Source: Aurelia coerulea (lineage: Eukaryota; Cnidaria; Scyphozoa; Semaeostomeae; Ulmaridae). Taken from it: 64,000 nt of DNA. The notes below the pieces were generated by a model. It ran no database searches, was not told the origin of the DNA, and saw only the letters and a program-made list of their open reading frames with translations. Positions 1-11,291 of this stretch are shown here, piece after piece. The first letter of the stretch is position 1, and every line of letters begins with the position of its first letter. The DNA lies in the NCBI GenBank assembly GCA_039566865.1, contig CM076953.1, positions 7,011,001-7,075,000 on the forward strand. Direction: 5' to 3'. The position numbers and the translations under genes were made by a program.

Positions 1-2
1 GT

Positions 3-1448
3 GTTTTTTACTCATTCATATCAATAGGCATTTTGACGTTCTTTTGTATAGTCTCAACCAAGCTTGTCACTGTCATAGCAATTGAGCGTCTACTTGCAAT
101 AAAACTGCCACTGAAACATCGTTTATGGCATATCAGCCGAAAGACCATGTACAAACGCATAATTGCAGTGTGGGTGGTGAGCCTGATAGTTATTTGTTCA
201 GCATTTCTCTCGGATTACTTCATCCAAAATTCCAAAAGTCAAAGTGTCATGGTATCGCTCCCTCTGGCATACACACTGGCAGCTTATCTATCACTTGGCG
301 CGTGTATTATAATCGTTACCTATTCATGGTTGCAAGGAGCTATTTTCAAGCGATCGGAAAAAAGCTTAAATTTTGATAAAAAGGACTACAAAATGAGTCC
401 CAGCACTTGTAGAAAGGCTTTCCGAAAAGAAAAAGCAACAATTATCGTCTGCTCGCTCGTCTCTGCCACATTCCTTACATGTAACATTCCAACCATCGTG
501 GCATTGTATCGTGGAAAAATGAATGGTGCCAGTGTCATTTTATTATGCCTTAACTCAGTCATGAACCCCCTAATATATTTCTTCAAAGGATATGTGGAGA
601 AACGGTATTCTAAGAAAAAGCTGGCAGTGAACTCGAATGACAGTCCTTCACCGAAGCCAAATAAGAGTGATTCATCTTCCAAATCGGACAATCCAAGTGC
701 AGAGAGCAACGGCAAGCTGAAACAAAACGACCAACAGTCAGGTGGTTCAAAGGACAAGGGCCAAATATCCCAAATGAAATCTGATTCACCTTTGAAAATG
801 GCAGGTATGTATGAGGAGAAACATGGCGACATATCTAAATCCAATGGCTACGAATCTGGGAGTTCAAGAAGCAAAGGTGAAAGATCTCTAAACAAGATTG
901 ATTCATCTTTTGAAATTGAAAAAGTTGATAAGGTGGAAAATGTTGATATGTCCACAATATATGGCAAAGGATCAGAAAGTTCAAAGGTCAACGGTGATGA
1001 AATTCTAAATGCGATTGATCCAAAAGTGAACAACCAACAATTAGAAAGTGTGAAGGACAGAGGCGAAGAACAAGATGAAAGGCTATCAAACAAGGCCAAT
1101 TTATCAATAAAAATGGACACAGTAAATTTTGATGAAAATGATGATTCATATGTAGAGGATCACCAAGAATCACGAAGTTCAAAAGACAAAGGCGAAGACC
1201 AAGGTGAAATACCCAAAAACAAGCCCAATTCATTTGTGGGTGTAGAAACAGTAAAGTTGTCTGGAAATGATGATTTATGCAAAGTGAATTGCCAATACTT
1301 AGAAGGTTCATATGTCAAAGGTGAAAGCTTCGCATGTACACCTGATAAAGCAGTGAAATTAAACAGTGTTGCGGATACTTTAAACGACACAACGTTAAAA
1401 ACAGACATGGCCAAAATCACGAATGGACATGAAGATACCCACCTTTGA
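3..1448 (+). CDS. Orphan class-A GPCR, copy A (5' end outside window)
   Basis: The frame is open from base 3 and aligns with copies B and C from TM3 onward, so the N-terminus and TM1-2 lie upstream of the window. TM3 ends in I-E-R-L, the DRY-type motif with Glu for Asp. TM4, TM5 and TM6 follow, then TM7 with N-P-L-I-Y and F-F-K-G-Y. After TM7 comes a hydrophilic tail of about 280 residues rich in Ser, Lys, Asp and Glu, built from repeated modules with K-D-K-G-E-type cores and ending in H-E-D-T-H-L. It follows B through TM3-TM5 but has its own third-loop sequence around 380-430. Compared with B it lacks a few residues just after TM7. It is probably a plasma-membrane receptor; ligand and G protein are unknown. 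Intronless within the window. Confidence 0.85.
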   Translation, partial: VFYSFISIGILTFFCIVSTKLVTVIAIERLLAIKLPLKHRLWHISRKTMYKRIIAVWVVSLIVICSAFLSDYFIQNSKSQSVMVSLPLAYTLAAYLSLGACIIIVTYSWLQGAIFKRSEKSLNFDKKDYKMSPSTCRKAFRKEKATIIVCSLVSATFLTCNIPTIVALYRGKMNGASVILLCLNSVMNPLIYFFKGYVEKRYSKKKLAVNSNDSPSPKPNKSDSSSKSDNPSAESNGKLKQNDQQSGGSKDKGQISQMKSDSPLKMAGMYEEKHGDISKSNGYESGSSRSKGERSLNKIDSSFEIEKVDKVENVDMSTIYGKGSESSKVNGDEILNAIDPKVNNQQLESVKDRGEEQDERLSNKANLSIKMDTVNFDENDDSYVEDHQESRSSKDKGEDQGEIPKNKPNSFVGVETVKLSGNDDLCKVNCQYLEGSYVKGESFACTPDKAVKLNSVADTLNDTTLKTDMAKITNGHEDTHL

Positions 1449-1708
1449 AAATGAAGTAAATGGCAATGTGAAAGAGAGCTCAATATACCATCAAACAGAG
1501 CAAATTGAGCCTCGTTATAGTACAATGGCAGCACAATTCACTCCTGCGAGGCTATGCACACATTTTAAAGGCAAGAAATTACGGGTGTGCAAATTTGCTT
1601 CAGGTCAAGAGTGAAAGGTGAACAACCAATGATGGTAAAGCACAATACGAAGTAAAATTAACTGAATATGAATAGATCAACTTGCATATATTGTCTATTG
1701 TCTCTCAG

Positions 1709-1958
1709 TTTGAAGAACCATTGTCACCTGCGGTCCTTTGTTGGTGCAATGACATTTCAGACGGTCTGAAAATCAAACTTGGCTTCGGCAGAAACGATGG
1801 ATCCATACTACAACAAAGTTTCACTTCAGTCGAACCAGTGGTTAAACTGTTCAACTGCAATGGTGATCTATTTATTGTTTCCAGTTCGGCCAAGCGCGAT
1901 GATTTTCAGATCGTCTAAAATTGCAATGTGCCCGAAACGGACCCTGCATTAAAGGGCC
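1709..1958. mobile_element. Old TTAA-type MITE 3' of GPCR A
   Basis: Degenerate copy of the family whose best member is 25536-25820: left arm ACCATTGTCACC, inner inverted motif TTTCAGACGGTCTGAAAATC and its partner GATTTTCAGATCGTCTAAAA, right end near GGACCCTGCATTAAAGGGCC. Confidence 0.75.
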
Positions 1959-2065
1959 TTTTTCCAGCTAGCATGGTTGCCAATGCATACCTTTTTTGGT
2001 CCCCTTGTTATTATCATTTTCATGCCATTTGCTAAGCATGCCGGTTGAAAGAGGTACGTTAACAT

Positions 2066-2226
2066 CAGTGGCGGACACTTTGCCAAATATTAGGGGGGGG
2101 GGCGAAGCTATTGCTTCAATTAAAAAGCATTGTTTCTTTCCATTGTTTTAGAACAAAAGATATATGTCCTAGGCAACATTGGGGGTCATTGCACCCCTCG
2201 GCCCCCCCCCCAAGTGTCCGGCACTG
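2066..2226. mobile_element. hAT-type MITE in unit A
   Basis: Inverted ends CAGTGGCGGACACTT and CAGTGCCGGACACTT (161 bp). Units B and C lack it at the matching position (near 14372 and 23747). Confidence 0.82.
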
Positions 2227-2785
2227 TTTAATTTCCTTGCCATTGCAGTATTGTAGTCATAGAAATGTATGCTCGCATCATTTAAAGTAAGCAGAGTTAA
2301 ACAGACAAGGAATTCTAAAAACTTAGATATTTGAAAGCCTGTAACTTTCGAACCATTTATCAGATTTTCGCAAATCGTTTTAAGCAAAAATGTGTGTATA
2401 CAAGGGCAAACGTTGGCTGCGCATGTATTATCATGATGTATCGAGGTGTTCGGAAACAAGTGCTCCTGTTTAAATAATCATCAAAACTCAATTATCAAAC
2501 GTATCATAAAATTTTCGTTTTTATCTTTTTTGTCAGTGATCAAAACAGATATTTTCATTAAGTGTTCACGAAAGTGCTCGTTAGAAGTCCACTTCTATCC
2601 AATCAATCATAAAAGATATGTGCTTTTTCCTCTGTAAAGTACAAAGATTTAAATTCAAAATGATGCTTTTATTTTCGAAAAAACAGATAAACGTCTGTGT
2701 CATATTGCCTATCAAAAACTTCAAAATCACATTTTCGACCAAGAATTTGGAGACCGAGCCCCTGAAAGAGTATAACCAGAAGTAA

Positions 2786-4560
2786 AACTTATACGGTTTT
2801 TATACGGGAAGTAAACCTCAGGGCTCTATTTTAGGACCCTTGTTTTTCCTTGTATATATAAACGATCTAACTGCAGGCTTAAAGTGCAATGTTAAGCTTT
2901 TTGCTGATGATACTTCATTGTTTACCGTAGTAGAAGACTCAAATATAGCTGCCACTGACATGAACCATGACTTAGAATTGATAAGAAAATGGGCCTATGA
3001 TTGGAAGATGTCATTTAATCCAGATCCACAAAAACAAGCTGTGGAATTGGTATTTTCTAAGAAAAAAATTGAAATTCACCATCCAGTAATTCGTTTTAAT
3101 AACATACCGGTGATGAAAGTAGAAGAACATAAACATTTAGGAATTATCCTGGACTCAAAGCTTTCTTTTTCCCCTCATATCAAAGCAGCTATATCTGAAA
3201 CAAGAAAGGGCATTGGTCTGCTGAAATGTTTCTCTATCTGCCCAGACATACTCTTAACGAATGTACTCTATGTGCGACCCCACCTAGCCTCACCCCACCT
3301 AGATTACGGAGATGTTATCTACCATATTCCGGCTAAAGTATGTGAATTCAGCGGCAATACCATATTACAAAATTTAATGGAAAAGTTAGAGTCCGTCCAA
3401 TATTCTGCAGCTCTAGCCGTTACAGGGGCATGGAGAGGAACATCGCGGGAAAAGCTGTACGCAGAGCTCGGTTGGGAGTCACTAAGTTCCCGAAGGTGGA
3501 GTAGACGCATCACTTTGTTTTACAAAATCATGAATAGCCTATCCCCCGCATATACAACGGATCCAATTCCGCAACTTCAACAGTCGCAATATTCTCTTCG
3601 CAGACAGGATGTCATTGGGCGAATTCGGGCAAGGACTGAGAGATTTCAATCTAGCTTCTATCCCAATTGCTTGTCTGAATGGAATGATCTATGTCCAGAG
3701 ATTAGACTTGCACCAACCATTGCTATTTTTAAGAAAAAGCTACTGTCCATAATCCGCCCCCCCCCCCTGCTAAATTTGTCTTCGGGATTCACGATCCAGT
3801 AGGACTATCCTATCTTACTCAACTTAGGGTTGGTCTTAGCAAATTTGAACTTTAACAAGTTCAAGCATAATTTTAGGGATACCATCAACCCAATGTGCCC
3901 CACGAACGACGGTATAGAGAATACGGAACACTTCTTGTTGCTTTGCCCTTCCTTTGAGGTTCAACGCCGAAATCTTCTCGTTCGAGTCTTAGCATTACTA
4001 CGACCACTTGGATATGTCAATATTCCAAATGAGGTCTTAACGCAACTTTTATTATCTGGTGACAAAGACCTTCCCAATAACAAAAATATTCTCGAATTGA
4101 CTCTAGAATTCATCAAAGTAACTGGTCGATTTTCGATTAGGACCGCATCATATCTAGTCATACCTCATCCAACCACCAAGTATGTCTTCGTAAAGTGTCT
4201 TGTATGTAAAGTTCCGTATGGTTGATTTATTTCTTAGCAGAAATTACGTGTATCTTTATGTAATGGGTGGGTCGGGGGGTGTGTTGCCTGCTCGGGGAAT
4301 CGTGGCGCGGGGGTCGCACATCCGATTCGTCTAATTCTAATTTCAAATCCTCGATTGAGGCCTGGACAAAATTTTCGTTTAAGCCTCTTTGACACGTCGT
4401 TTAAATCTCCATGAATTGTGCGAATCGGTTGGGTGGCTCTTGGGGTGCGGTTTTGCGGGCGGGTGGTACATCTTTCCTAATTCACCCAGTAGTTTTTATT
4501 TCTTTCTATATTAGTTACCGCGGGGTTGTCATAGTCTATTGCTCCCCGTGGTATTATCGT
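2786..4560 (+). mobile_element. Decayed LINE (Jockey/CR1-group), unit A, internal deletion
   Basis: Frames at 2840-3802 and 3830-4225 encode the second half of a reverse transcriptase: F-A-D-D-T-S-L-F at the catalytic site, then the LINE C-terminal region (W-N-D-L-C-P-E-I-R) and a segment with D-T-I-N-P-M-C-P and H-F-L-L-L-C-P. A poly-C run of 11 (3757-3767) breaks the frame. Compared with unit B, about 940 bp from the 5' side are missing and replaced by some 35 bp of filler near 2786-2818. The exact 3' end is not visible; it lies before the MITE at 4588. Confidence 0.85.
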
Positions 4561-4587
4561 CCTTGTAGTGTTGCGTAGATTAATTAG

Positions 4588-5093
4588 AGCATAGGCTCCA
4601 AATCTTTTTCTCGGCATAAAAAGGTGGGTGTAAAATTCAATGACCTATCTCTGCTGTTTGAATGACTTGAAAGAAACTTTAGATACTTATCTATAATTCT
4701 ACCGTTGGACTTTTCAGAAGTTTTGAATATTTTCGAAATTACAGCGTACCTTACATTTCAACTCATTTGAGGATGTGACGTCATCAAATTTCTAAATCAT
4801 AAACCAGATGAGTGACATACTTTTGCTTGATACCATATTGTAGGCATTCATAACCATGGTGTTCTTCGAAATTAGGTCATGTTACGTCAAACAGTTTAGA
4901 AATCATGATGGTTTTAAGTTTTTTTGAAAATTTTTCTTGAATTCTTGAAAAAGAAGAAAATCACGCTAATTCTGAAAATATTGAAGATTTCCGAAAAGTC
5001 CAACGGAAGGATTATAGAGAAAAAGTCATTCAGCTCAAAGAAATAGGTCTCTCAATTTTACACCAGTCTTTTTAAAGATTTGGAATCTATGCT
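4588..5093. mobile_element. MITE with 10-bp target duplication, unit A
   Basis: Ends AGCATAGGCTCCAAATC and AGCATAGATTCCAAATC (inverted) are flanked by GATTAATTAG on both sides (4578-4587, 5094-5103). Arms of about 130-170 bp are inverted copies, including the CCGTTGGACTTTTC motif. The long target duplication suggests a Mutator-like origin. Confidence 0.8.
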
Positions 5094-5103
5094 GATTAAT
5101 TAG

Positions 5104-5988
5104 TAGGTAGCGTCATAAGTAATTCGTCTTGTAAAAAAATTTATAATGGTATATAAAAAAAAACTTTCAATGAGGATTGCCAGACACAGGCTTTGTCCAC
5201 TAAATTCGTAAAAAGTCCGGATTCTGCACACATCACAATTCCAATGACAGCATTTTCCAGTGTTAGGCACAAAATAATTCCACTTTTAGGGACAACGGTC
5301 GCACAAAATAAATAGTGCATACATGCGGTGATAGATTAACTACTTTTGAAGGTCGCTAAAAACCTAGTTTTGAGGAAAAACGAAACATTGTCACAATAAA
5401 AACAAAATAAACCAATTTCTGGGACATACATAAGACCAATGTCCCCTTACCAACAGCACACCCTTGGTAGAATACAACACGTTGAAAGCCCTAAAACATC
5501 TCACCGGGTTTGTAGGGCTTTGGGGTCTGCACACCTGGCTCTAATGGTCCTATGTTCCAGTAATAATAAAACACCCTTCGAAATATTGTCATTGGTCTGC
5601 TTATTGTACACCAGATGCTGTGTTTCAATTGTTTCATTCGTAAAGAGACCTTAATGCTTTTGAAATCAGTCATGTTGTCTATGTCACGCTTGGTTTATGC
5701 CTACGTAAGTACATCCAAATCCTACAATGTTTGGAACGACATTGGCACAGCGAGACGCAAAGAGAAACATTTCTAACGCAAAGGTTCGAACATAGGTTCG
5801 AACGATAGCTCACTCTGCGTGTGAAGGAGGCAGGAAGGACGAGTTTTTAAAACGGTATGTATTGGCTTGCCTGAAATTTTGAATTTTATAAGTATAACAA
5901 CTTTGAGGAGCCCTGCTTTCGGCGTGAGCGTTTCATGTGTTCAACAAAACAAACTAGGCCTAACACGGATTCAATTCATTATCAGAGT
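5104..5988 (+). repeat. Shared 3' unit segment, unit A
   Basis: Noncoding sequence nearly identical to 18155-19026, with shorter diverged matches at 26005-26800 and 41200-41755 (GGCTTTGGGGTCTGCA and AGGCCTAACACG are landmarks). Short reading frames here are not conserved as proteins. No gene was recognised. Confidence 0.8.
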
Positions 5989-6080
5989 ATATATATGCTT
6001 AGATTCCCTTTAAAATCAAATGTATAGGGTTCTTTGCTTGAATCAAATAAAAGAAAGCAAACTTATGAATGTGTAAGTTT

Positions 6081-6150
6081 TAAGGCCATAAAAGCAAGTG
6101 GAATTTTCCGAGTGGGCTGAATTTTACACAATATAAGGTCGCTCAGTAGG
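6081..6150. mobile_element. Half copy of the palindromic MITE found at 59068-59229
   Basis: GTGGAATTTTCCGAG followed by GAATTTTACACAATATAAGG and GTCGCTCAG matches the reverse complement of the right arm of 59068-59229. Confidence 0.6.
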
Positions 6151-6410
6151 GGCTCAGTAGCAGCCTTCTATTCAGTATCAGAGCAACATGTCCTCTCGTT
6201 TACGATATAATTTCACTGACTGGAAACCAGTCAAATTGTTCGCGTGACAAAGGTCACTAGTGCGCAGTTATGTAAAATGTTTAAGTTTGAAACTGCGCGC
6301 ACAAATATACGACACCCTGGCTTGATAGATCTCCATCACAGCAAAATAAATTCTAAATGATCAAATATAAATGAAACTAAATAGTTATAGATAATGATAA
6401 CATTTTGTAA

Positions 6411-6485
6411 AACTTGGGTCGTAGGGTCGTATGGTCGTATGGTCGGGGGTCGTATGGTCCGGGGTCGTGGGGTCGTAGGGTCCGG
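6411..6485 (+). repeat. GTCGTAGG-type minisatellite
   Basis: Irregular array of GGTCGTA(T/G)G and GGTCCGGG units, about 8-10 bp each, roughly eight copies. Confidence 0.8.
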
Positions 6486-8300
6486 TTAAAAGAACATCCC
6501 CTTCTTAATTAGGGTAAGACGGGGTAAAGTGAACTACTTTGGAGGTTTTTCAAGGATATCCTAAAGAGACTGTAGCTGAGGGCAAACTTTTTAACGTTGT
6601 TTTGACATTATGTCTTTGGGTCAGTTTATCCAGCAAAAATATTTTTCAAATCTTTTTCCATTGTCTCACAAAAGAGCTTTCCTTGGCGACCGCTCTGCCT
6701 AGTTCACTTTACCCCGGACCGGGGTAAAGTGAACTACTTAGCAATTGTTCGATAAAACCAAAATGATGCTGGTAATACCCGAAAATATGATTTATTTTGC
6801 AACTCTAAGGAGTTCTTCGCATGCCAAAACGAAACAAACCCAACAATTTCACAAGACTGATATTTAAAAAAATTAAATTGTGACCTATGTTGAGAACGAT
6901 CTTTGCAGATCAAATATTAACCAAAAACTATTGTCTAAGTCATCAATTCAAGTCAGATTGCGAGACCTGAATACAAGTCGATGAACAATAATGGGAATCC
7001 AGGGTGGAATCCATGCACCCTACGCCAGAGATCTCCGGCGTGGAGTCATGATATTCTATTGTTCTTCCATTGTTTTGGCAAGAATCTCCGGCGTGGACTT
7101 TGCATGGTTTCCTCCTGGGGGAATATTCTTCGAAAATACTATATTGCATATAAATACCAAATTCCCACAAAGAGAAACAATATTTTCAAAGTAGCTCACT
7201 TTGCCCTGAAACCTCCGCCCAGAAATAAAACCAAAAATAGTTATAAATCTATAATAATTATCTATATTTTAATTTCACAGTGATGGCCATTTATCCTTTT
7301 CGTGTCGATAGGTATGCTTGCTTCATCAAATCCCAATTCAGTAACCTCATTTTTGAATGAAGGTCAAATTTCGGCTGTCGAATGTTTGGAGGTTTTTCAG
7401 GGAGCTGGGATCAGAAAATATTTCTGTGTCATCAAAGCGAAAAATTATCCTGCAAATTATGATTTTCTGAAGGCAGACTTATGAAACAAATGAGATCGAA
7501 AAGGTCTTCTTCATCTGACTTCATGTTCACATGAGAAAATGAAAAATCATGGGTAGTTCACTTTACCCCGGTCGAAGCAAAATATCGACTGGACGGTAGA
7601 TCTTTTAAAATATTATGTAAGCGTACAAAAAAGTCTTTCTTGGCCCTTTCCTGTTGGAAAATGTAAACACATGGTATGTGCTTCAAATTAATCAAAACAA
7701 TTATAGAAATGAATTTCGTCTTGGGGTCAAAAATTAAGATCAAAGATAGGAGCCCAAACCTAACAACCATAAATTCCCGAGGTTGTTTTTACTACCTCGA
7801 GTAAAGGGATTTTTTGCAGCAACAGGAAGAACTATTTTGCAAAAATGTTTTCATTTTCTGTGAGCACATATAAAAAAGCATTGGGCATAAATCATGTTTT
7901 ATTTTTGCATGTTTACTTTTGGAGAGAAGCGCGAATGTTCTGAGTAGTTCACTTTACCCCGTCGTTCACTTTACCCCGTCTTACCCTACAGTACAGGCGA
8001 TAGATAGGAGAAATATCAACTTCAGAATCAAGAAACCCTCTGAAATCATATTTTTGAGGTTGAACGCACGAAAAACAATTTTCTTTGACCAGAGAAATGT
8101 AAGTCTGACAAAAATGTACAGTCGGTGGGAAGGGACTGGGAAGTGACGGGACAGTACAGGATATATTGGATGGATAGATTTTTCTAACCACTAACCCCTT
8201 GACTGCTATGCTATATCTAAGGAAAATGTTGCCCTTTTGGACTTTTATGGTTGGCAATGGCAATCTGTCTCGTTTGAGTTTGTTATCCATCATTTCCTGC

Positions 8301-8460
8301 CAGGGACGTAAGAAGCATCTCAAACTTGGGGGGGGGGCACGAAACTTCAAGGGTACTTTTTTCATTGAGCTAACGGGGCACTTCCTGAAAATAAAAAGGG
8401 CACTTCTTTGTCTATTACAAAATCTTGGGGGGCAGGTGCCCCCCGGCTCCTACGTCTCTG
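8301..8460. mobile_element. hAT-type MITE, unit A
   Basis: Ends CAGGGACGTAAGAAGC and CAGAGACGTAGGAGCC (inverted), flanked by TTTCCTGC and TTCCCTGC (8293-8300, 8461-8468). Unit C lacks it (near 28378). Confidence 0.78.
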
Positions 8461-8703
8461 TTCCCTGCACCACGCCCTGCACCAAAGACAGTTTCAAATT
8501 TGTTTAAAGTTATTTTCATACTGATTCGAAAACATTTTGGCCAAGTAAATGAAGGTTGTTTCCTCATTACTTTGGAAGTAATTAAAGGACTAGGAAAGCT
8601 TTGTTTCCCATCAAATGTTGTCGAAAATTCCTTGTTCATGGCCTATTTGATGTTCTGGTGTTTCACACACATGCAATGGATCAAGGGAGCAAAGGGTCTT
8701 TAA

Positions 8704-9265
8704 CCCTATCTCACCTGGGCGTCTGAGGGGGGGGGTTGGATTCCACCCCCCCCCCCCTCTTTTTCTTCGCTATCGTAGTAGCTACAATCTTTAGAATTGG
8801 TAAATATATATACTTTGATGCAAACAATCAAAATCACATGATTAAATCAAATTATCTCTATTGTTCTCGTTGCTATGACAATAAGAAGATTTTAAGTTAC
8901 GATTATCATGATTGTTACCAACATGATTGAAACAATGAAATGAGGCACTAAATTGAAATCTTTTGTTTCAAATTGATTTGGATATCATCAAATACATGTG
9001 TAAGTATAATTTTGCATATATTTGGGATTAAAATTTGCAACAATTAAAAAAAAAGTATACAAATTTTGTTGACTACACAATAAAACATTGGTTGCCATGG
9101 TTACGAGGCTATATTTAGCTTCTTGAAATTTTCAGCATTCGATACAGTATAGATATAAAGTCAAAGTAGCGGAGTCTTGGCATCCTGCATTGCACATTCT
9201 AGCATAGGCGAATAAAAGTTTGGTTGGGGGGGGGGGTGGAATCCACCCCCCCAGGTGAGATAGGG
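8704..9265. mobile_element. piggyBac-like MITE with TTAA target duplication
   Basis: Inverted ends CCCTATCTCACCTGGG lie between two TTAA sites (8700-8703, 9266-9269). Unit B keeps the empty site as CTTTAAAGACAATG at 19739. CCC ends and TTAA sites are typical of piggyBac. The interior (562 bp) is AT-rich and noncoding. Confidence 0.88.
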
Positions 9266-9269
9266 TTAA

Positions 9270-9597
9270 AGACAATGCTCATAACAAATATCAGTTTTCA
9301 AAAATATGTTCGTCTTTTAAAAACTGAACTGAACAGTGGTTTAGACCAGGGGTAAGAGAGGGGGGTTTAGACCAGTGGTCACCCTAATGTTGGTCCCAAT
9401 ATCTGGCAAAACGTTCACCACTGGAACTGAGTTAATAGTAAGAAACTAGCTGCAATTTATGCAGACAGTGAATGACATCCTAACACCTCTAATTCATTTG
9501 GAGTCAAAAGAAGAAACTTTCCTTCCTACTTGAGACACCTTTAGGTTAAAGCTCAACAGTGGTTCGAGCTCAACAGTGGCCTGAGGTGAGCCTAGCT
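9270..9597 (+). repeat. Conserved 5' module upstream of GPCR B
   Basis: AAGACAATGCTCATAACAAA through CACCTTTAGG is repeated upstream of C (19741-19924 plus 20580-20716), D (29476-29815) and E (43208-43630). It is noncoding and could contain distal promoter sequence. Confidence 0.75.
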
Positions 9598-11291
9598 AAG
9601 ATAAGGCTCAAGTCCTTACTGGTTGTCAGAGCATGCGGAAATCATCCAATTTCATGCTTGTCAGCCAATGAGATCACCGCTTTCTAGCCCCTGGAGACAA
9701 AATCGGTCGTTTGAGGTAAATTTTCTAGTACCCTCACTAAAACTGAAATGGATGCTAAAATACTTCAGTTATTTGCAATTTTTTTTAATAAATCAGTTGT
9801 GGGAATGTCCGTCCAGAGTTGTTTACATGTTTAGGCACACAGCTTGTTTGGGGCCGGAGCTGCGTTCATTTTCCGGTCGAAGAATATTGACCTTCGTTGA
9901 AATATCTATAGAAATCGCTACAAATGAGATATAAAGATAAGAATTTCAGCGATTACGCATACTGACCTGAGCAATAACCGAAACTCTTTCACTGCTATCA
10001 TATCTCAAAATTGGAGGCAATTTCTAACGATTTCTGTTAGAGAAATCATTTGGGCCTAAGCTTGTCCTCGCTTAAAACTCATTCCATTGCACTTAAAAAG
10101 TAATGGTAAAGTTCTTGAGCTAGATAATGCGCTTACCCATGACTCAGACACCAGTTTGACTTCGTTTGCCTTCTTTAATTTGCCAAATATTTGTAAGAAA
10201 CAACCAGTTGTGGGCGAATTGCAAAAACTTTCCTCGGTCCATATTTTTCTCTACACAGATTCTCCGCTTCAAACAACAAACAGTGAACTTTGACATTGTA
10301 TCATAAAAGTCTTGCATCACAGAACATTCCTTTTGAACGATTCCATGCGCTTTAGCGAGGCACTCGTGAATTGTATTCACGCATTTCGTTCTTTTCGTTC
10401 TTATTTCAATCAATGCAAAACATAAAAAGAACAAAACATTGTTTTTGGGTTCGCTAAAGAAGATACCCGGTTTTGCACTTTTGTTTGTTTGCATTGACTG
10501 ATTGAACCAAATGCGTGAAAACAATTCACGAGTGCCTCGCTAAGGCGCATGGAATCGTTCTATAGGAATGTTTTGTGATGCAAGACTTTTATGATACAAA
10601 GTTCACTGTTTGTTGTTTGAGGCGGATAGACTGTGCAGATAAAAATATGGACCGAGGAAAGTTTTTGCAATTCACCCACAACTGGTCGTTTCTTATAAAA
10701 ATTTGCTAATGTAAAAAAGGCAAACGAAGTCAAACTGGTGCCTGAGTCATGGGTAAGTGCATTATTCAGCTCTAGAATTTTACCATTACTTTTTAAGTGC
10801 AATGGAATGAGTTTTAAGCGAGGACAAGCTTAGGCCCAAATGATATCTCTACCAGAAATCATTAGAAATTGCCTCCAATTTTGAGATATGATAGCAGTAA
10901 GGGAGTTTGGGTTATTGCTGAGGTCAGTATGCATAATTGCTGAAATTCTTATCTGTATATCTCATTTGTAGCGATTTCTATAGATATTTCAACGAAGGTC
11001 AATATTCTTCGACCGGAAAATGAACGCAGCTCCAGCCCCAAACAAGCTGTGTGCCTAAACATGTAAACAACTCTGGATGGACATCCCCACAACTGATTTA
11101 TCAAAAAAAATTGCGAATAACTGAAATATTCTAGCATCCATTTCAGTTTTAGTGAGGGTACTAGAAAATTTACCTCAAACGACCGATTGTGTCTCCAGGG
11201 GCTAGAAAGCGGTGATCTCATTGGCTGACAAGCATGAAATTGGATGATTTCCGCATGCTCTGACAACCAGTAAGGATTTGAGCCTTATCTT
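9598..11291. mobile_element. Foldback element, 1.69 kb, 9-bp target duplication
   Basis: The element is almost one large inverted repeat: arms 9598 to about 10412 and about 10475-11291, with some 60 bp between. Ends are AAGATAAGGCTCAAGTCC and an inverted near-identical copy. AGCCTAGCT flanks both sides (9589-9597, 11292-11300), and unit C shows the empty site at 20709-20717. Reading frames in the arms are mirrored copies of each other and unlike known proteins. The 9-bp duplication suggests a Mutator-like transposase acting in trans. Confidence 0.9.

Larger units (their letters stand above)
5989..7988. mobile_element. Composite 2-kb insertion in unit A with GGGGTAAAGTGAACTA repeats
   Basis: Absent from units B, C and D. 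The right end (7943-7988) carries inverted copies of AGGGTAAGACGGGGTAAAG; the matching left copy starts at 6510. The GGGGTAAAGTGAACTA motif recurs inside at 6720 and, inverted, at 6700 and 7555. Bases 5989-6509 lie outside the paired ends and hold half of another MITE and a minisatellite. No transposase was seen. TA borders and the CAG end suggest a Tc1/mariner-type non-autonomous element. Confidence 0.7.

Noticed and set aside
386..1534. Several minus-strand frames opposite receptor A (also in B, C, D and E)
   Set aside because: They mirror the codon bias of the receptor tail and have no independent support.
5780..5815. GGTTCGAAC resembling a tRNA B box
   Set aside because: No A box or cloverleaf stems fit; the motif is just duplicated locally.
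7949..8365. 138-codon minus-strand frame in unit A (similar in unit B)
   Set aside because: Spans the end of one transposon and the start of a hAT MITE; composite by chance.
9623..11266. Paired frames of about 68-126 codons in the foldback arms
   Set aside because: They are mirrored copies caused by the inverted arms, with no protein family recognised.
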